Shown piece by piece: positions 34,914 through 45,408 of a stretch of DNA of 64,000 nucleotides; the first letter of the stretch is position 1; each line of letters begins with the position of its first letter. The position numbers and the translations under genes are program-made. The DNA comes from Panaeolus papilionaceus. Taxonomy: Eukaryota > Basidiomycota > Agaricomycetes > Agaricales. Under the pieces are notes generated by a model that did not search any database, was not told the DNA's origin, and saw nothing but the letters and a program-made list of their open reading frames with translations. The DNA is taken from assembly GCA_015501605.1 (NCBI GenBank), contig JADNRZ010000010.1, forward strand, positions 868,001 to 932,000. The letters are read 5' to 3'.

Positions 34914-36816
34914 TTAATGGAGGAGTTTGGGCCAAGTCATCCTGTCTATAGGCGCGTACCATGGCCACATGAACTTCTAGAGGTAGGTACTTGTCTTGAC
35001 CTCGTTAATACTTGCTGAAAGCTGAGTATGTATCGCAAAAAAGTGTTCAATATGTCTACCCCGGTCACTCATCCCCCTCCTCTCCAACAACGACCCTATT
35101 TCTCTTGAAAAATCGAGTCTGGTTCATGAATTCAAAAAGGTTACAATTGCGCAGATGGAGTCTAACAACATGAAAATCAGACGACTTGAGGAACAAATAG
35201 CACAGATCAAGCAGGGGAACAACAGTTTACAGAAGCAGCTATTTGCATGCGATGTCATGTTTTCACCGTTCCGTCGTCTCTCCACTGATGTTCTGTACCA
35301 CATAAGCTCTCATCTTCCACAGATCAACTCTTCAGATCCCTATACCTCTACGTCTCATTCTGCTTCCGCTCTTTCTCAGGTGTCCAAGTCATGGCGCCTG
35401 ACCTCAAACAGCGTATCCAGCCTGTGGACGATAATCCAGGTGGACTGCTCTTACCGGAATTCGACACCCATAGAGCCTCTGGTCAACCATGTGGAACATT
35501 ACAGCTCGCTATCTGGTACTCAACCTCTAACGGTCCAGCTTGACGATAACACAAACAAAGAAACGTACAAAAGGGACACTGATCGACTTTTACGTATATT
35601 GGATTGGATTTTCACTCAGTGGCAAAGCCGAAGTCGGTTGTCACGACTCCACATCCGAGCCTCAGCCAGTGTTCAGAATTTGGAAGTGATACGTCGCTTG
35701 AAGATGTTTGCAAACATGGGGTTCACCTTACCAAACGTTGGATCATACCTGGCGCTTCCATGGGATGAGATATCCAGTGCAGAAGATTACAAGATGGATG
35801 AAGATGACTTCGTTACTCTGTCGCTAGCATTACCGAAGTTACGCAATGTTTGGGTGGGCTGTCGCAACTTCATGATGGATACCCCGTTCAACTTTCGCCC
35901 ATTGCCCAATGGAACCTACTCGCTTTCGTACCTGAGAACCCTATACTTGGGTCATTGGATTGGATACGAAGACTTTATCGAGTTCCTGAAAGCAGGCACG
36001 CAGCTAGAATCAGCTTGGTTTGAAATGGGCGCTGCCACACTTGAAGACCATATCGTGCACAGCGTGCCGTCTCAACCGGTTGTGCACCACAATATAAAAG
36101 AGCTTGTAGTGCAAATCGAGGGCTTCGGCTACAATATCCTCTGGCTTTTCACCAACCTCAAGTTTCCATGTCTTAAGACCCTCCAACTCCACCTCGTCGA
36201 CGCAGACCTGCTTGACGAAGACAACGAGGAAGACCAGCCCGATCCACCAGATCAAGACGATTTCATGGACACATTTCCCAACCTCGAGACTTTGTACCTT
36301 CACGACCTCCAGAAGGTGGGGGCTGAATCCTTTTGGGAATTGTTCAACCTCTTCCCCATTGTTGGCTCAATCACGCATCTCGTTTTTCATGGCATAACAC
36401 GGGAGGTTGAATTGCGAGGTATCATCGACTGGGTTCTTGATTTGGATGGTACCCGATTGCGTTTTCCTCGGCTTCAGCTATTGGAGGTAATATACCCTCT
36501 AACTACGAGCGCTTTCTCGGGAAAGGGACGGACCTTGGAGAAGGTCATCACCGAGTCATTGTCGAGGACCGATGATCACCTCTCGTCAATTCAAGTTCGA
36601 ATGAAAATCCTTGCTCTTCCGGACAACGTGGCATCACAAACTGAGTTTGTCCAGGATCTAGCAGTATGGTCTGAGAGGGTTAGGAATAACCCCGGCTTAT
36701 TGGGAAATACGGTATTGCAGTCGACCATTGATGTAGATATTGCAAACCCTGGCGATATTATTCGGTGGAATAGTGACGAAGGCTTTAAAGAAGAATTTAT
36801 GAGTAGATTTTTCTAA
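34905..36816 (+). CDS. F-box-like protein with N-terminal coiled coil (subfamily 2, intact)
   Basis: Exon 1 (34905-34982) encodes MTQLMEEFGPSHPVYRRVPW..; a 61-nt intron leads to CSICLPRSLIPLLSNNDPIS. The start was chosen by alignment with the inverted paralogue at 37071-38988, which shares PWPHELLE/PWPHDLLD and the same intron. A coiled coil (IRRLEEQIAQIKQGNNSLQKQL) precedes the F-box-like FSPFRRLSTDVLYHISSHLP and SQVSKSWRLTSNSVSSLWTI; the rest is Leu-rich repeats. About 616 residues. Ubiquitin-ligase adaptor role is inferred from the family. Confidence 0.75.
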
Positions 36817-37070
36817 TTAATTGTATGCCATACTTGGTGGTTTGGAGTTAGCAATGTCACGCACACTCGATTTAAAGACGCAACACACACACGCTAGGGC
36901 TTACCTTTGTAGAGACTTCCATACTATGACCATCGAAATTTCAAATTTCAAAAAAATACGACCTCTTACAATTACAAGGCCCCTCGAAAACATGTAACTC
37001 GAGAAAGGACTGAGCTGGAAATAAGTCCATATGCCCTCAACATGATATTTTCTAACTAAAACATTGCTAA

Positions 37071-38988
37071 TCAGAAAAACCTAGCCATGAAATCTTTCTC
37101 GAACATCTTGCCACCCTCTGTCTGTATAATATCGTCCAGACTGTCGATGTTTACGTCAATATGCGAACGTAGAATGGTGTTCCCCACTAAGCCTGGATTG
37201 TTCTTCACCCTTTCAGCCCAGGCCGTCGGGGTCTGGATGAATACAGATTTGCTTGTTGTCAAACTACGTGGCAGAGCATGTATTTTCAATCGAACTTGGA
37301 CGGTCGAAAGATGCCCATCTGTCCTCGATAGGGATTCAACAATGACATCCTCCAAGTTTGATGATGTTAGCTCCGCGACACCACGAGCCCCAGTCAGGTA
37401 TATCACTTCCAATAACTGAAGCTGAGGGAGGGGTAAATGGCTCGTCGAGCTGGACAATCCAAGAGTACAGTCAATGACCTTCCGCAGCTCCTCATCCATG
37501 CTTACCCCATCAAACACGAAGTGGGTGACGGACTGAATACTTGGGTAGAGGCCAAAGATGTTGGAAAGTGATCCATCTTGCATGTTTTGGAGGTCGTGAA
37601 GGTACAACGTTTTGAGCGCTGGAAATGTATCTGCAAAGTCCGCCTCATTTGGGATATCATCATCGCTTTCTGCAAGAATACATTTATTGACGAAGTGGAG
37701 TTGAAGGTTTGTAAGGCAAGGGAACTTGACATTGGTAAAGAGCCGAAGAATATGGTGTTCAAAGTACCGGATACGCAGAACCAGTTCTTTCATGTTACGG
37801 TGTACAAGCGGCTGGGATGGCGCAATGTTCAGTATGTTTCCATCAATCGTCGCGTAGTTCATTACAAACCAAGCTACTTCAAGGTTTGAGCACTGGCTCA
37901 GGAACCCAATAAAATCTTCGTATCCAATCCAACCGTGTATGTATAAAGATTGCAAATACAGGTGGTTGGCCTCAGTATCGTGGGGTTGTTCGAAGACCAA
38001 TGGATCACCCAAAAGGTAGCCACGAGGCCCTAGCCAGATGTTACGCAGTTTTGGAAATGCGCACGATAGTGTGGTGAAATCGTGCTCGTCCACCATGTAG
38101 TCACTCGTGGCAGAGGGCCATGCAACTTCTTCAGTCATAGAGGGAAGTACCAGGTAGGACTCGACATTCGATAACGTGTATCCAGCTTGCCCTAATTTCG
38201 TTAAGCAACATAAGAGTTGGATGCTTGCACGAATATAGAAGTGTGATACTCGATTTCTGCTCAACTACAAGGTGAACATCCAGGTTAGCATCCGCACAAC
38301 GGCATCAGCATCCTCCAACTCCTCGTCATTGCCTGAGCTACTGTCAAGCTGGACAGTTAGAGGTTTAGAGGCAGACAGCAAGCTGTAGTGTTCCACGCGG
38401 TTGGTCAAGGGTTTGATTGTTAAGTACCGGTGAGAGCAGTCGACTTGTACAGTTGTCCACAGGCTGGAGATATTGTGTACGGTCCGGCGCCAGGATTGAG
38501 AGACTTGAGAAACAGCATATGCAGAGTGAGATGCAATACTGCAGATATCTGAGGATTCAATCGGTGGAAGATGGGTGCTTATGTGGTAGAGTGTGTCGTT
38601 GGAGAGACGTCGAAATGGGGAGAGCATCGTATCATACGCGTACAGCTGCTTCCGATAGGCTTTGTTGTCATGCTTCAACTGTGCGATCTCTTTCTCTAGC
38701 TGTTGGATTCTCGCACTGCTGGACTCTATTTTCTGAGGTAGGGTCGATTTCAAGTCGTGAATCAAGTTTGTTTGTTGATATGAAATCGGTTCGTTGTTCG
38801 TGAGTGGCTGGATGAGCGACTGGGGCAGATTTATGGAACACTTGAAAAAACAAGTGGATCAGCAAGTGTACATCAGTCCCAGAAATAATACCTACGTCCA
38901 ACAAATCATGGGGCCAAGGTACCCGTCTGTATTCGGGATGGCTCGACCCAAATTCTTCCATTGCATGAGCTAACATCGCTAACATCAT
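37071..38988 (-). pseudogene. F-box-like paralogue with premature stop (subfamily 2)
   Basis: Exon 1 (38896-38988) encodes MMLAMLAHAMEEFGSSHPEY..PWPHDLLD; a 55-nt intron leads to CSINLPQSLIQPLTNNEPIS, then the coiled coil LEKEIAQLKHDNKAYRKQL and F-box LSPFRRLSNDTLYHISTHLP. At 38265-38267 a TAG interrupts the frame (MFTL-stop-LSRNRVSHFYIRAS), where the paralogue has TGG. Beyond it the frame stays open for almost 400 codons to the end at 37071, so the loss looks recent. It is tail-to-tail with the intact copy, 250 bases apart. Readthrough or sequencing error are alternatives. Confidence 0.7.
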
Positions 38989-39229
38989 GTTGGAGATGTG
39001 TTGTTGAACGTGGTGATCAAAAGACTAGCCTAAAAAGTGTACAAGCCCCTATCTCTCGGATTTTGCCGTGAATCATGTCCCGTCAAGTGTTCCAATCAAG
39101 CAACAATTATGTCTCGATGAAAGGAAAGTAGCACCGGTAATGGCGATTCATTACAGAAACAAATTAGTAGGATTCACAGAAATTATACAAAAAAGGTCCA
39201 AAGAGTCCGCATTTCTACTACTCGAATGC

Positions 39230-41204
39230 CTACACAAACACCCAAACGCCACTCATCGCTGTCAACAAGGTGACCACACTGACTCCAACAAGCGCGCCAA
39301 TCTCAACAGAAAGTCCCACAGCTCCACCCTTTCCTGACCCACTATTACCACCTGAACCACCGCTACTTCCTCCACCCGAGCTTCCACCAGATGAACTACC
39401 TCCTCCACTCGTGGGTGCAGCAGAAGGCGTGAACGTAGCGCCCGGATTGGAAAGACACGAAGACGCAACTGCTACAGCAGCCACGGTTGTAGATGCCTTG
39501 GTGTTAACAGTGCCGTTCCCTGCAAAGCTACAGGCTTGAGGATCTCTCTTGTTTGCTTCGAAAAATTGACTCATAACGTATGATAGTTTGATGGCTGTTG
39601 GAATGTCAGAATACATGGGTGCGACTGCACAGAACAGATGAAGAAACTCACTGGGATCACACTCCGACACCCGACCATACGTGCCTGCTTGTCCATCTGC
39701 CGAGATATCATTACAGTTTCCACCTGCACCACCAAGAAGCGAACATCCCGTATCGAGCAGTTCACCAACGATAGCACTAAAGTTGCTCGTCTGAGGCGTA
39801 AACTGGCAGCTCAAGTTGGTTTCGAGACAGTCGCAGGCGTTGTTATCGGGTGTCGGGGGTAGTGCATTTGGTGCTGCGAAATCAGTGCTCGAAGCAGGGC
39901 ACGAAGGGAATGAACTAGCGCCGGCGCTGGATTGGGTAGGCGAGTTGATGAAACTGACCATACCAAACTGGGTCTTGAGAGTGTTAAAGTCGTTGTTTGG
40001 TGTTACGGTGGTGTTGTCAGCAGAGATGGTGACCATACCGTAGTCGCCCACATCACTGCTACGAGGGAAGTAAGAGAATGCCAGCCCTCCCGACCACACC
40101 GGGCTCATGTCAGAGCTGAATATGGCTGCAACTTCTGTCCATAACCGAGGTGGCTTCGTGATGCATCCGAATTCACTCAGGTACGCCACGACGTTGTAAT
40201 TCTCGAACAATTGCGTTGTGCCCGCATATGAACTTTGGAAGGTGGAGTCTCCACACCATTCGCTAAAATAACAGGATTCGTCAGTACCTTCCACGTTTAT
40301 AAACACTCTGATTGCGCAGCACATACTAGTTATTCAGACCGAAAATATCAATCGAGGTTGCGTCGGAGTTCCCCGAGCTGGGGTCGCACGAGAGGTATTC
40401 CGCCAAATTTTGCTTGAAATCTGCGGGACCATCAATCGAGGCGTATCCCACGAGCCTGTTTGAACCCTTCGATTTCCTGTGATTTTTGATGAGAGGAAAA
40501 CTAGGATGATTGGATTCAAAATAAACACGAACAAGAAAGCCTTGATATCACGAGCAGCTGCCTTGACGAACGGCGCAGAAGGAACGGTGGTCGTTTCAAC
40601 AACTTCGTTACCGACGTTGTAAGCCAGAACGTTATCATACTTTTCGAAAGTGCTGATGGTTGAGGTATATTCGTTCAACAGATTGGTAGTCCATGTAGGT
40701 CCGGTACGGTCAATCGAGCCGTTGTTTGGCAACCCCAGATCAAGGCTAAAATAGACGAGTTATTACAAGATGCAGAAAAAGTGGAACATTTCGTACATTG
40801 TGTATATTCCTGCCCCGCTAAATGTGGACATACACTGGTCGTGGTTGAGTGTGGAATCCACGCTGTAGATGCGCAGCGCGTTAACGCCTAACTGCTGTAA
40901 GAACGGCAAATCTCTCTGACAAGCTGCTCCATCGGCGAGTGGGTCCGTGAATGTGGACGGTTCAAGAAATCCGTTATCAGGGCCAGAGAGAACAGCCCCT
41001 AATTTCTCAGTGTCAGCACGTTGAAGCCATTCGTTCAAGTGGAGCCCGACGAGACGCACCTTGTGGTTGGTAGGCTATCCCTTTTATGTAGAAACGCTGA
41101 CCACTATCATCATACAGGAACCTCCCTACACGACTGATTTTTGGGATGGCATGAACCGTGTATATCAGCCAGCTGAAGAATGTGGTGAAGAATACTCGTG
41201 TCAT
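39230..41204 (-). CDS. GPI-anchored 1,3-beta-glucanosyltransferase, GH72 with CBM43-like domain (Gel/Gas family)
   Basis: Elongates and remodels beta-1,3-glucan at the cell surface. Signal peptide MTRVFFTTFFSWLIYTVHA; GH72 domain with RFYIKGIAYQPQ, the acid/base Glu in YNVGNEVV and the nucleophile Glu in YLSEFGC. A Cys-rich CBM43/X8-like module follows (ACDCLETNLSCQF ... VSECDPSEFLHLFC), then a Ser/Gly-rich spacer and a hydrophobic end (VGVSVVTLLTAMSGVWVFV), the GPI-attachment pattern. About five exons with GT..AG junctions. Both catalytic residues are intact. Confidence 0.93.
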
Positions 41205-42416
41205 GAAGACAGAGAAATGGAGGAGAGCGAAGGAAGGAAAGTGGGTTCGTGTGTATATATGACACGGAGAGTCAAAGGTGAGAAAACGGGAATCGAATGC
41301 CTTGAATCCTGCAGCAGCATTTAAATCCTTGGATGTCGGCTGTTCGAGCTATGTATAACTGTGACGATGACCGTGCCAATTGATTCGGGCTAAAAATAGA
41401 TGATGACTACCCACCTTGAGCCAAATGTTCTCATGTTCTCATTCACTCGGCATCTAGATATTCCACAACATGAGTTACGGATGGCTGAGTATGTCTGACA
41501 CGACCGCTGAAGACAATGTAAGGCCAGAGTTATTGTCTATGAAGCTTCAAGTTGCGAGTAATGGAATGTTAGTAAGATCGGAACATTAAACGATGCCAGT
41601 CAGCCCGTCAAGCGACCGAAGACTGCAATGGAGTAGCGTTCTTGACTCTTGAGTGCAAGAATAGACCTAGTTCACGGCGTGACTCCATCTACAAGTTAAA
41701 TAACCGTAGTACCCCTTACCGAGGCTGATCAGCAATGCAATGCTAGGAGATGATAATCGTAGCCGCCATGTGAGAAACGTGAGTGTTGCTGAGTCCACCA
41801 CATTAACGACAGTTCCTCACTTTCGGGTATAGGTAAACTAAAGAGAAAACCCTCGTTAAAATTGAATTATGAGTGGAGCAACGGACATGATATGCCTCGT
41901 GCATGAGAGTTTGAGAAAGAAAAAAAGGGACTTGGACTGCGAGTCGAAGGAGCTCAACTGAAATCGGCGAATGAAAATTCGAACCCAAATAGATTCCGAC
42001 GAAGCCCCGATGGCACCGCTTGCCAGCACCTTCGAAAGCAGGGCTTGAAGCCCATAGATAAATATTTATCACTCCTAGTGAACTTGATGAAGACGAACGT
42101 GGTGTATTTGTCCTTCTATTGCACACAGAAATAGCAACATCCATATATAACATAAGTGCATATTACAGCTTCAAATCGAATCGGAGGTGATGGCATATTG
42201 GATTTGATAGGAGATAAGATAGGAGGAGATAAGATCTAAAGGTACATACTTGATGCATAGTCCCTGGTACCCCTTCCTTCCTGAACCACGCCCTCAATGT
42301 CTCCCGCAAGCTATGAATACTAGTAAGGCCTTGAATAAAATACCACTCGAATTTAAAGTAATTCACCTCTTCAAAGGAATTGGCTACGATGGTAGTCCAA
42401 TTCCAGGTGCCTTGTG
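41205..42416. other. Intergenic region
   Basis: Promoter side of the GH72 gene (TATATA near 41258 on the minus strand). No further convincing ORF; short open stretches lack family features. Confidence 0.5.
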
Positions 42417-43247
42417 TTACACATCTGGGCATAGGCAGTGTTCCTCTTCGTCCAAGGACTCTGTCTCGACCCTGTGCAAATGTCAATCAGCTCAGTTAAA
42501 AACGTTACAGTCACAAAACTTACTCTTCGCCTTTAGAAGTGCGAGGATTCCTCGCCTTCTGATCGGGATTGCCACCCACAGCAATCCGTGGGCGGGAGCT
42601 AAACTGTGCTTCTGTGATCAGTCTTACATGGATTTGCTGCTGACGGGTCTCAATGATTAATGGAACGCTCGTAGCCTGATTCGAAGCATTGGGTTGATGG
42701 CTATAATATGAGGTGGTGCCGTGGACGCTGAAGGACGAAAACGCGGATCGAGATGGGGACAAGGACAAGGATCCCGAGGTTGTGTTGGCGGTGGTCTGAA
42801 AAGTTTGGTTAGGGGCGTGAATGAGGCTGGAGATGCCTGGATATCGCTAATTAAACGACTGGCCGAGGCTGCCTGTCTGCAGAGATGCAATGCGGCACTG
42901 ACGTGGCCGTAGTGGGCAGTGTTGCTCTTGTAGCAAGCTGTGCCCCGATACCGACTGACGCGTAGCGCTAAAAGTTAGTTTCCTGCATCACGTTAGCGCG
43001 GTTGTGCTGCGTTGGATAAGATTGGCTGGAGGAGCGACAATTACGGTCTGGGAGTTGTCTAGCAGGGAATCGAGGCATATAGCCAATGCGTCCCAGCGCA
43101 AGAGGAGCTAATCGGTGGGAATAGAGACGTCCGGGTCATCGATAGTAGCCCACCGACATTTGAATCAAAAATACTCGCGTCTTGATTGCGGTTGGTATAA
43201 GGGCTATTATGTGCGTGGTAGATGGAGCGTTTGCGAGTGGGTGGCAT
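42417..43247 (-). CDS. Hypothetical protein, unknown function (tentative splice model)
   Basis: I do not recognise a family. A coherent model has five exons: MPPTRKRSIYHAHNSPYTN..., a 52-nt intron, LLLRWDALAICLDSLLDN, a Thr/Ala-rich exon, a Ser-rich exon with HGTTSYYSHQPNASNQ and RPRIAVGGNPDQKARNPR, and a short last exon ETESLDEEEHCLCPDV with stop at 42417-42419. Junctions are GT..AG, two with good CTAAC-like branch sites, and phases agree. The product, about 200 residues, has a basic start and an acidic end with two Cys. It may be a decayed gene. Confidence 0.4.
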
Positions 43248-43969
43248 AATTCCGACAACGCTGAATATGAGATATATAGTTTCAACAAATTTCTGAGCTT
43301 GTCTGTCCTGTTCAATCATTCTTATACAGCTCGACGATGGATGCAGGGCACCGAACGCAAGGTATTCATGCAGCTCTCCAGACATGAAAGTCCTCATTCG
43401 GCAATATGACTCGATGTAAGACTTTCCTGACGTGGTTATTCCTACATCTAATCAACCGCTATCTCGAAGAATTTCCGTGTTGGTCTACTATTGACCTACC
43501 TCCAGGTATCACGCACTGGTTCGCTGTCTTTGGATTGCCATAAATTACGCAGATTTTACTCCAAGTCCCTTTGGCTAGATTACCTCAGTACTAATATACT
43601 AAGAATTACGAACTCGTTCGTTGTGTGTCTTCATTTCTTTGTTGAAAGGAATTTAAATACATTTTGGGGTGACGACCACTGAGTTTGATATCTTCATAGC
43701 CCTGATATCACACATACCGAGCACAGTGCAACTTGCTTTGGAATAATAAGTAAGCAAATATTATCGCAAGAGTTTAGATATCTAGGCCCTGGCGCCTATA
43801 TTTCAGCGAGGCGAGCTCGAATTATCCCCCTCGTGCGAATAAAACTACGATGGCTTCGCCGGAGCTGGTGCCGCATCACGCGACAAGATTCTCTCATCTA
43901 CCACTCACCATCACCACTCCTTGCATATCTTGTGCCTAAAATATTAAAATATCTGCTTTTTATCTGAAA
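43248..43969. other. Intergenic region between divergent genes
   Basis: No gene or repeat seen; a pyrimidine-rich leader precedes the ATG at 43970. Confidence 0.5.
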
Positions 43970-44978
43970 ATGTCTGAGGTCCATCTTCGCGAATCCACGC
44001 CCTCAGTCAACCCAATTCCAAAAGTCAAGCCGGCTCCTAAAAAGAACAAAATACCCAGCGATTTTGTCTATGTCCCAAGCGATGATGGAACAGACGAGAA
44101 TCTCTTGGTCATGCTGCACGGTTTAGGTAGGTCATTGAGCTGATTCGTCTCTGTCGTGGACAATTTGCAGCTCAGGATTTCACACTAGGTGATACCCATA
44201 TCCCATTCTCGAAACTGGGGAAAACGTTGAAACTTCCTCAGGCGGCTGTTTTAGCTCTGCGCGCACCAGAACAGTGAGTATGTATCCACGATGGTTCATG
44301 ATCTACACCTACCTTTGTCCATCATCAAACCAAACTAAATCGTGGGCCTGCAGAGTCCCATTCCTATACGAACAAGCCTATCAATGGTACACCTCCTTCG
44401 ATGAACTAGGAGAGCTTATCGAACATCCCAACCCCACCCCTGCATTTCTGCATCTCGACAAAATCATCACCCACCTCACAGAAGAATGCCAATGGCCGCT
44501 GAGCAGAATTCATTTCTTTGGGTTCGCCCAGGGTGGATCAGTCGCGGCAGAATTTGCGGTTTACAGGTGGAAGAAGGCGCTGGAGGAGCAGGCTAAGTTG
44601 GAGAAACAGCGAGCTCAAGCCAAGGAAGGAGAGCCAGAGGCTGCCGCGACAGTTCCACCCGCGAGCTTCGCCTCAATCGTCAGCGTATCAGGTCCGCTGC
44701 TCTCGTATCCAACCCTCTCCACTCCCCTGCCCACTCCTGCCTTAATTGTCCACCGCGGGTCGCCGTCTGAGCTGGCGTTGTCAGCGAACGCACTTACAGC
44801 ATTCAGAAAGGCGTTTGTGAGGACGAAAGAGGTGAAAATTGGTCCTCGGGGCGGTATGCCTGCGTCCAAGGAGGAATGGGAACCCATCATGAGGTTCTGG
44901 AGCGAGGTTTTGCAACGACGTCAAGTGGAGGGGTTGTATGAAGTTATGAGCGGGATGTCTATACCAACGACATCATAG
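43970..44978 (+). CDS. Alpha/beta-hydrolase (acyl-protein thioesterase-like), catalytic residues replaced
   Basis: Resembles phospholipase/carboxylesterase (LYPLA, acyl-protein thioesterase) proteins: LLVMLHGLG, DTHIPFSKLGKTLKLPQAA, LHLDKIITHLTEECQW and the nucleophile elbow. Here the elbow reads FFGFAQGGS, Ala in place of the usual Ser. The Asp block (usually HGDxD) reads HRGSPSEL and the His block reads GGMPASKEEW. All three triad residues therefore seem absent. A charged insertion (about EEQAKLEKQRAQAKEGEPEA) follows the elbow. Three exons, stop at 44976-44978. It may be a non-catalytic relative that binds rather than hydrolyses; a related conserved fungal group may exist. Confidence 0.7.
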
Positions 44979-45408
44979 TTCACTTTCGCTGTATGTGGGA
45001 TAATTTGTTGTAGAACTCAAAAAATATATTCGTTATAAGTTAAATAATGAGGTTGAGTATAAACTGTATAAACATGTAGATCAGTCGATATTTGTAAAAT
45101 TGTATGAATGTAAATCGTTTCCAAAATGATAAGCAGTGTTGATGACAAAAGAGAATGAAAAAAAAAAAAAAAAGGGAGGAAACAAGAGATCATAATCCGA
45201 GAGACAAGAAATTATACGTGATAAAAGAGAGGGGAAGGATATGTCAGTGGAAGAAAAAGTCGTGGTTATAGTCGTGAGCGTAGGTATAGTACACTAGATC
45301 GTAAATGCGTGGTATATGTATAAAGTTTAGTACAGGTAGACTGCAAGAAAAGATAGAACAAAATAGGATCAAGACAAGATGGCGAGGGCTTCTTTCCGCC
45401 TTCACGAA
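44979..45408. other. Intergenic region between convergent genes
   Basis: A-rich 3' flanks with a run of about 16 A near 45158-45173. Nothing else seen. Confidence 0.5.

Noticed and set aside
42160..42486. Minus-strand frame with TQGTWNWTTIV and LRAWFRKEGVPGTMHQ
   Set aside because: The two parts do not join in phase with the intron between them, and the alternative frame ends neatly in CLCPDV-stop.
45150..45180. Poly-A run as a retroposed-gene tail
   Set aside because: No target duplication or intronless copy adjoins it; a simple A-rich 3' flank explains it.
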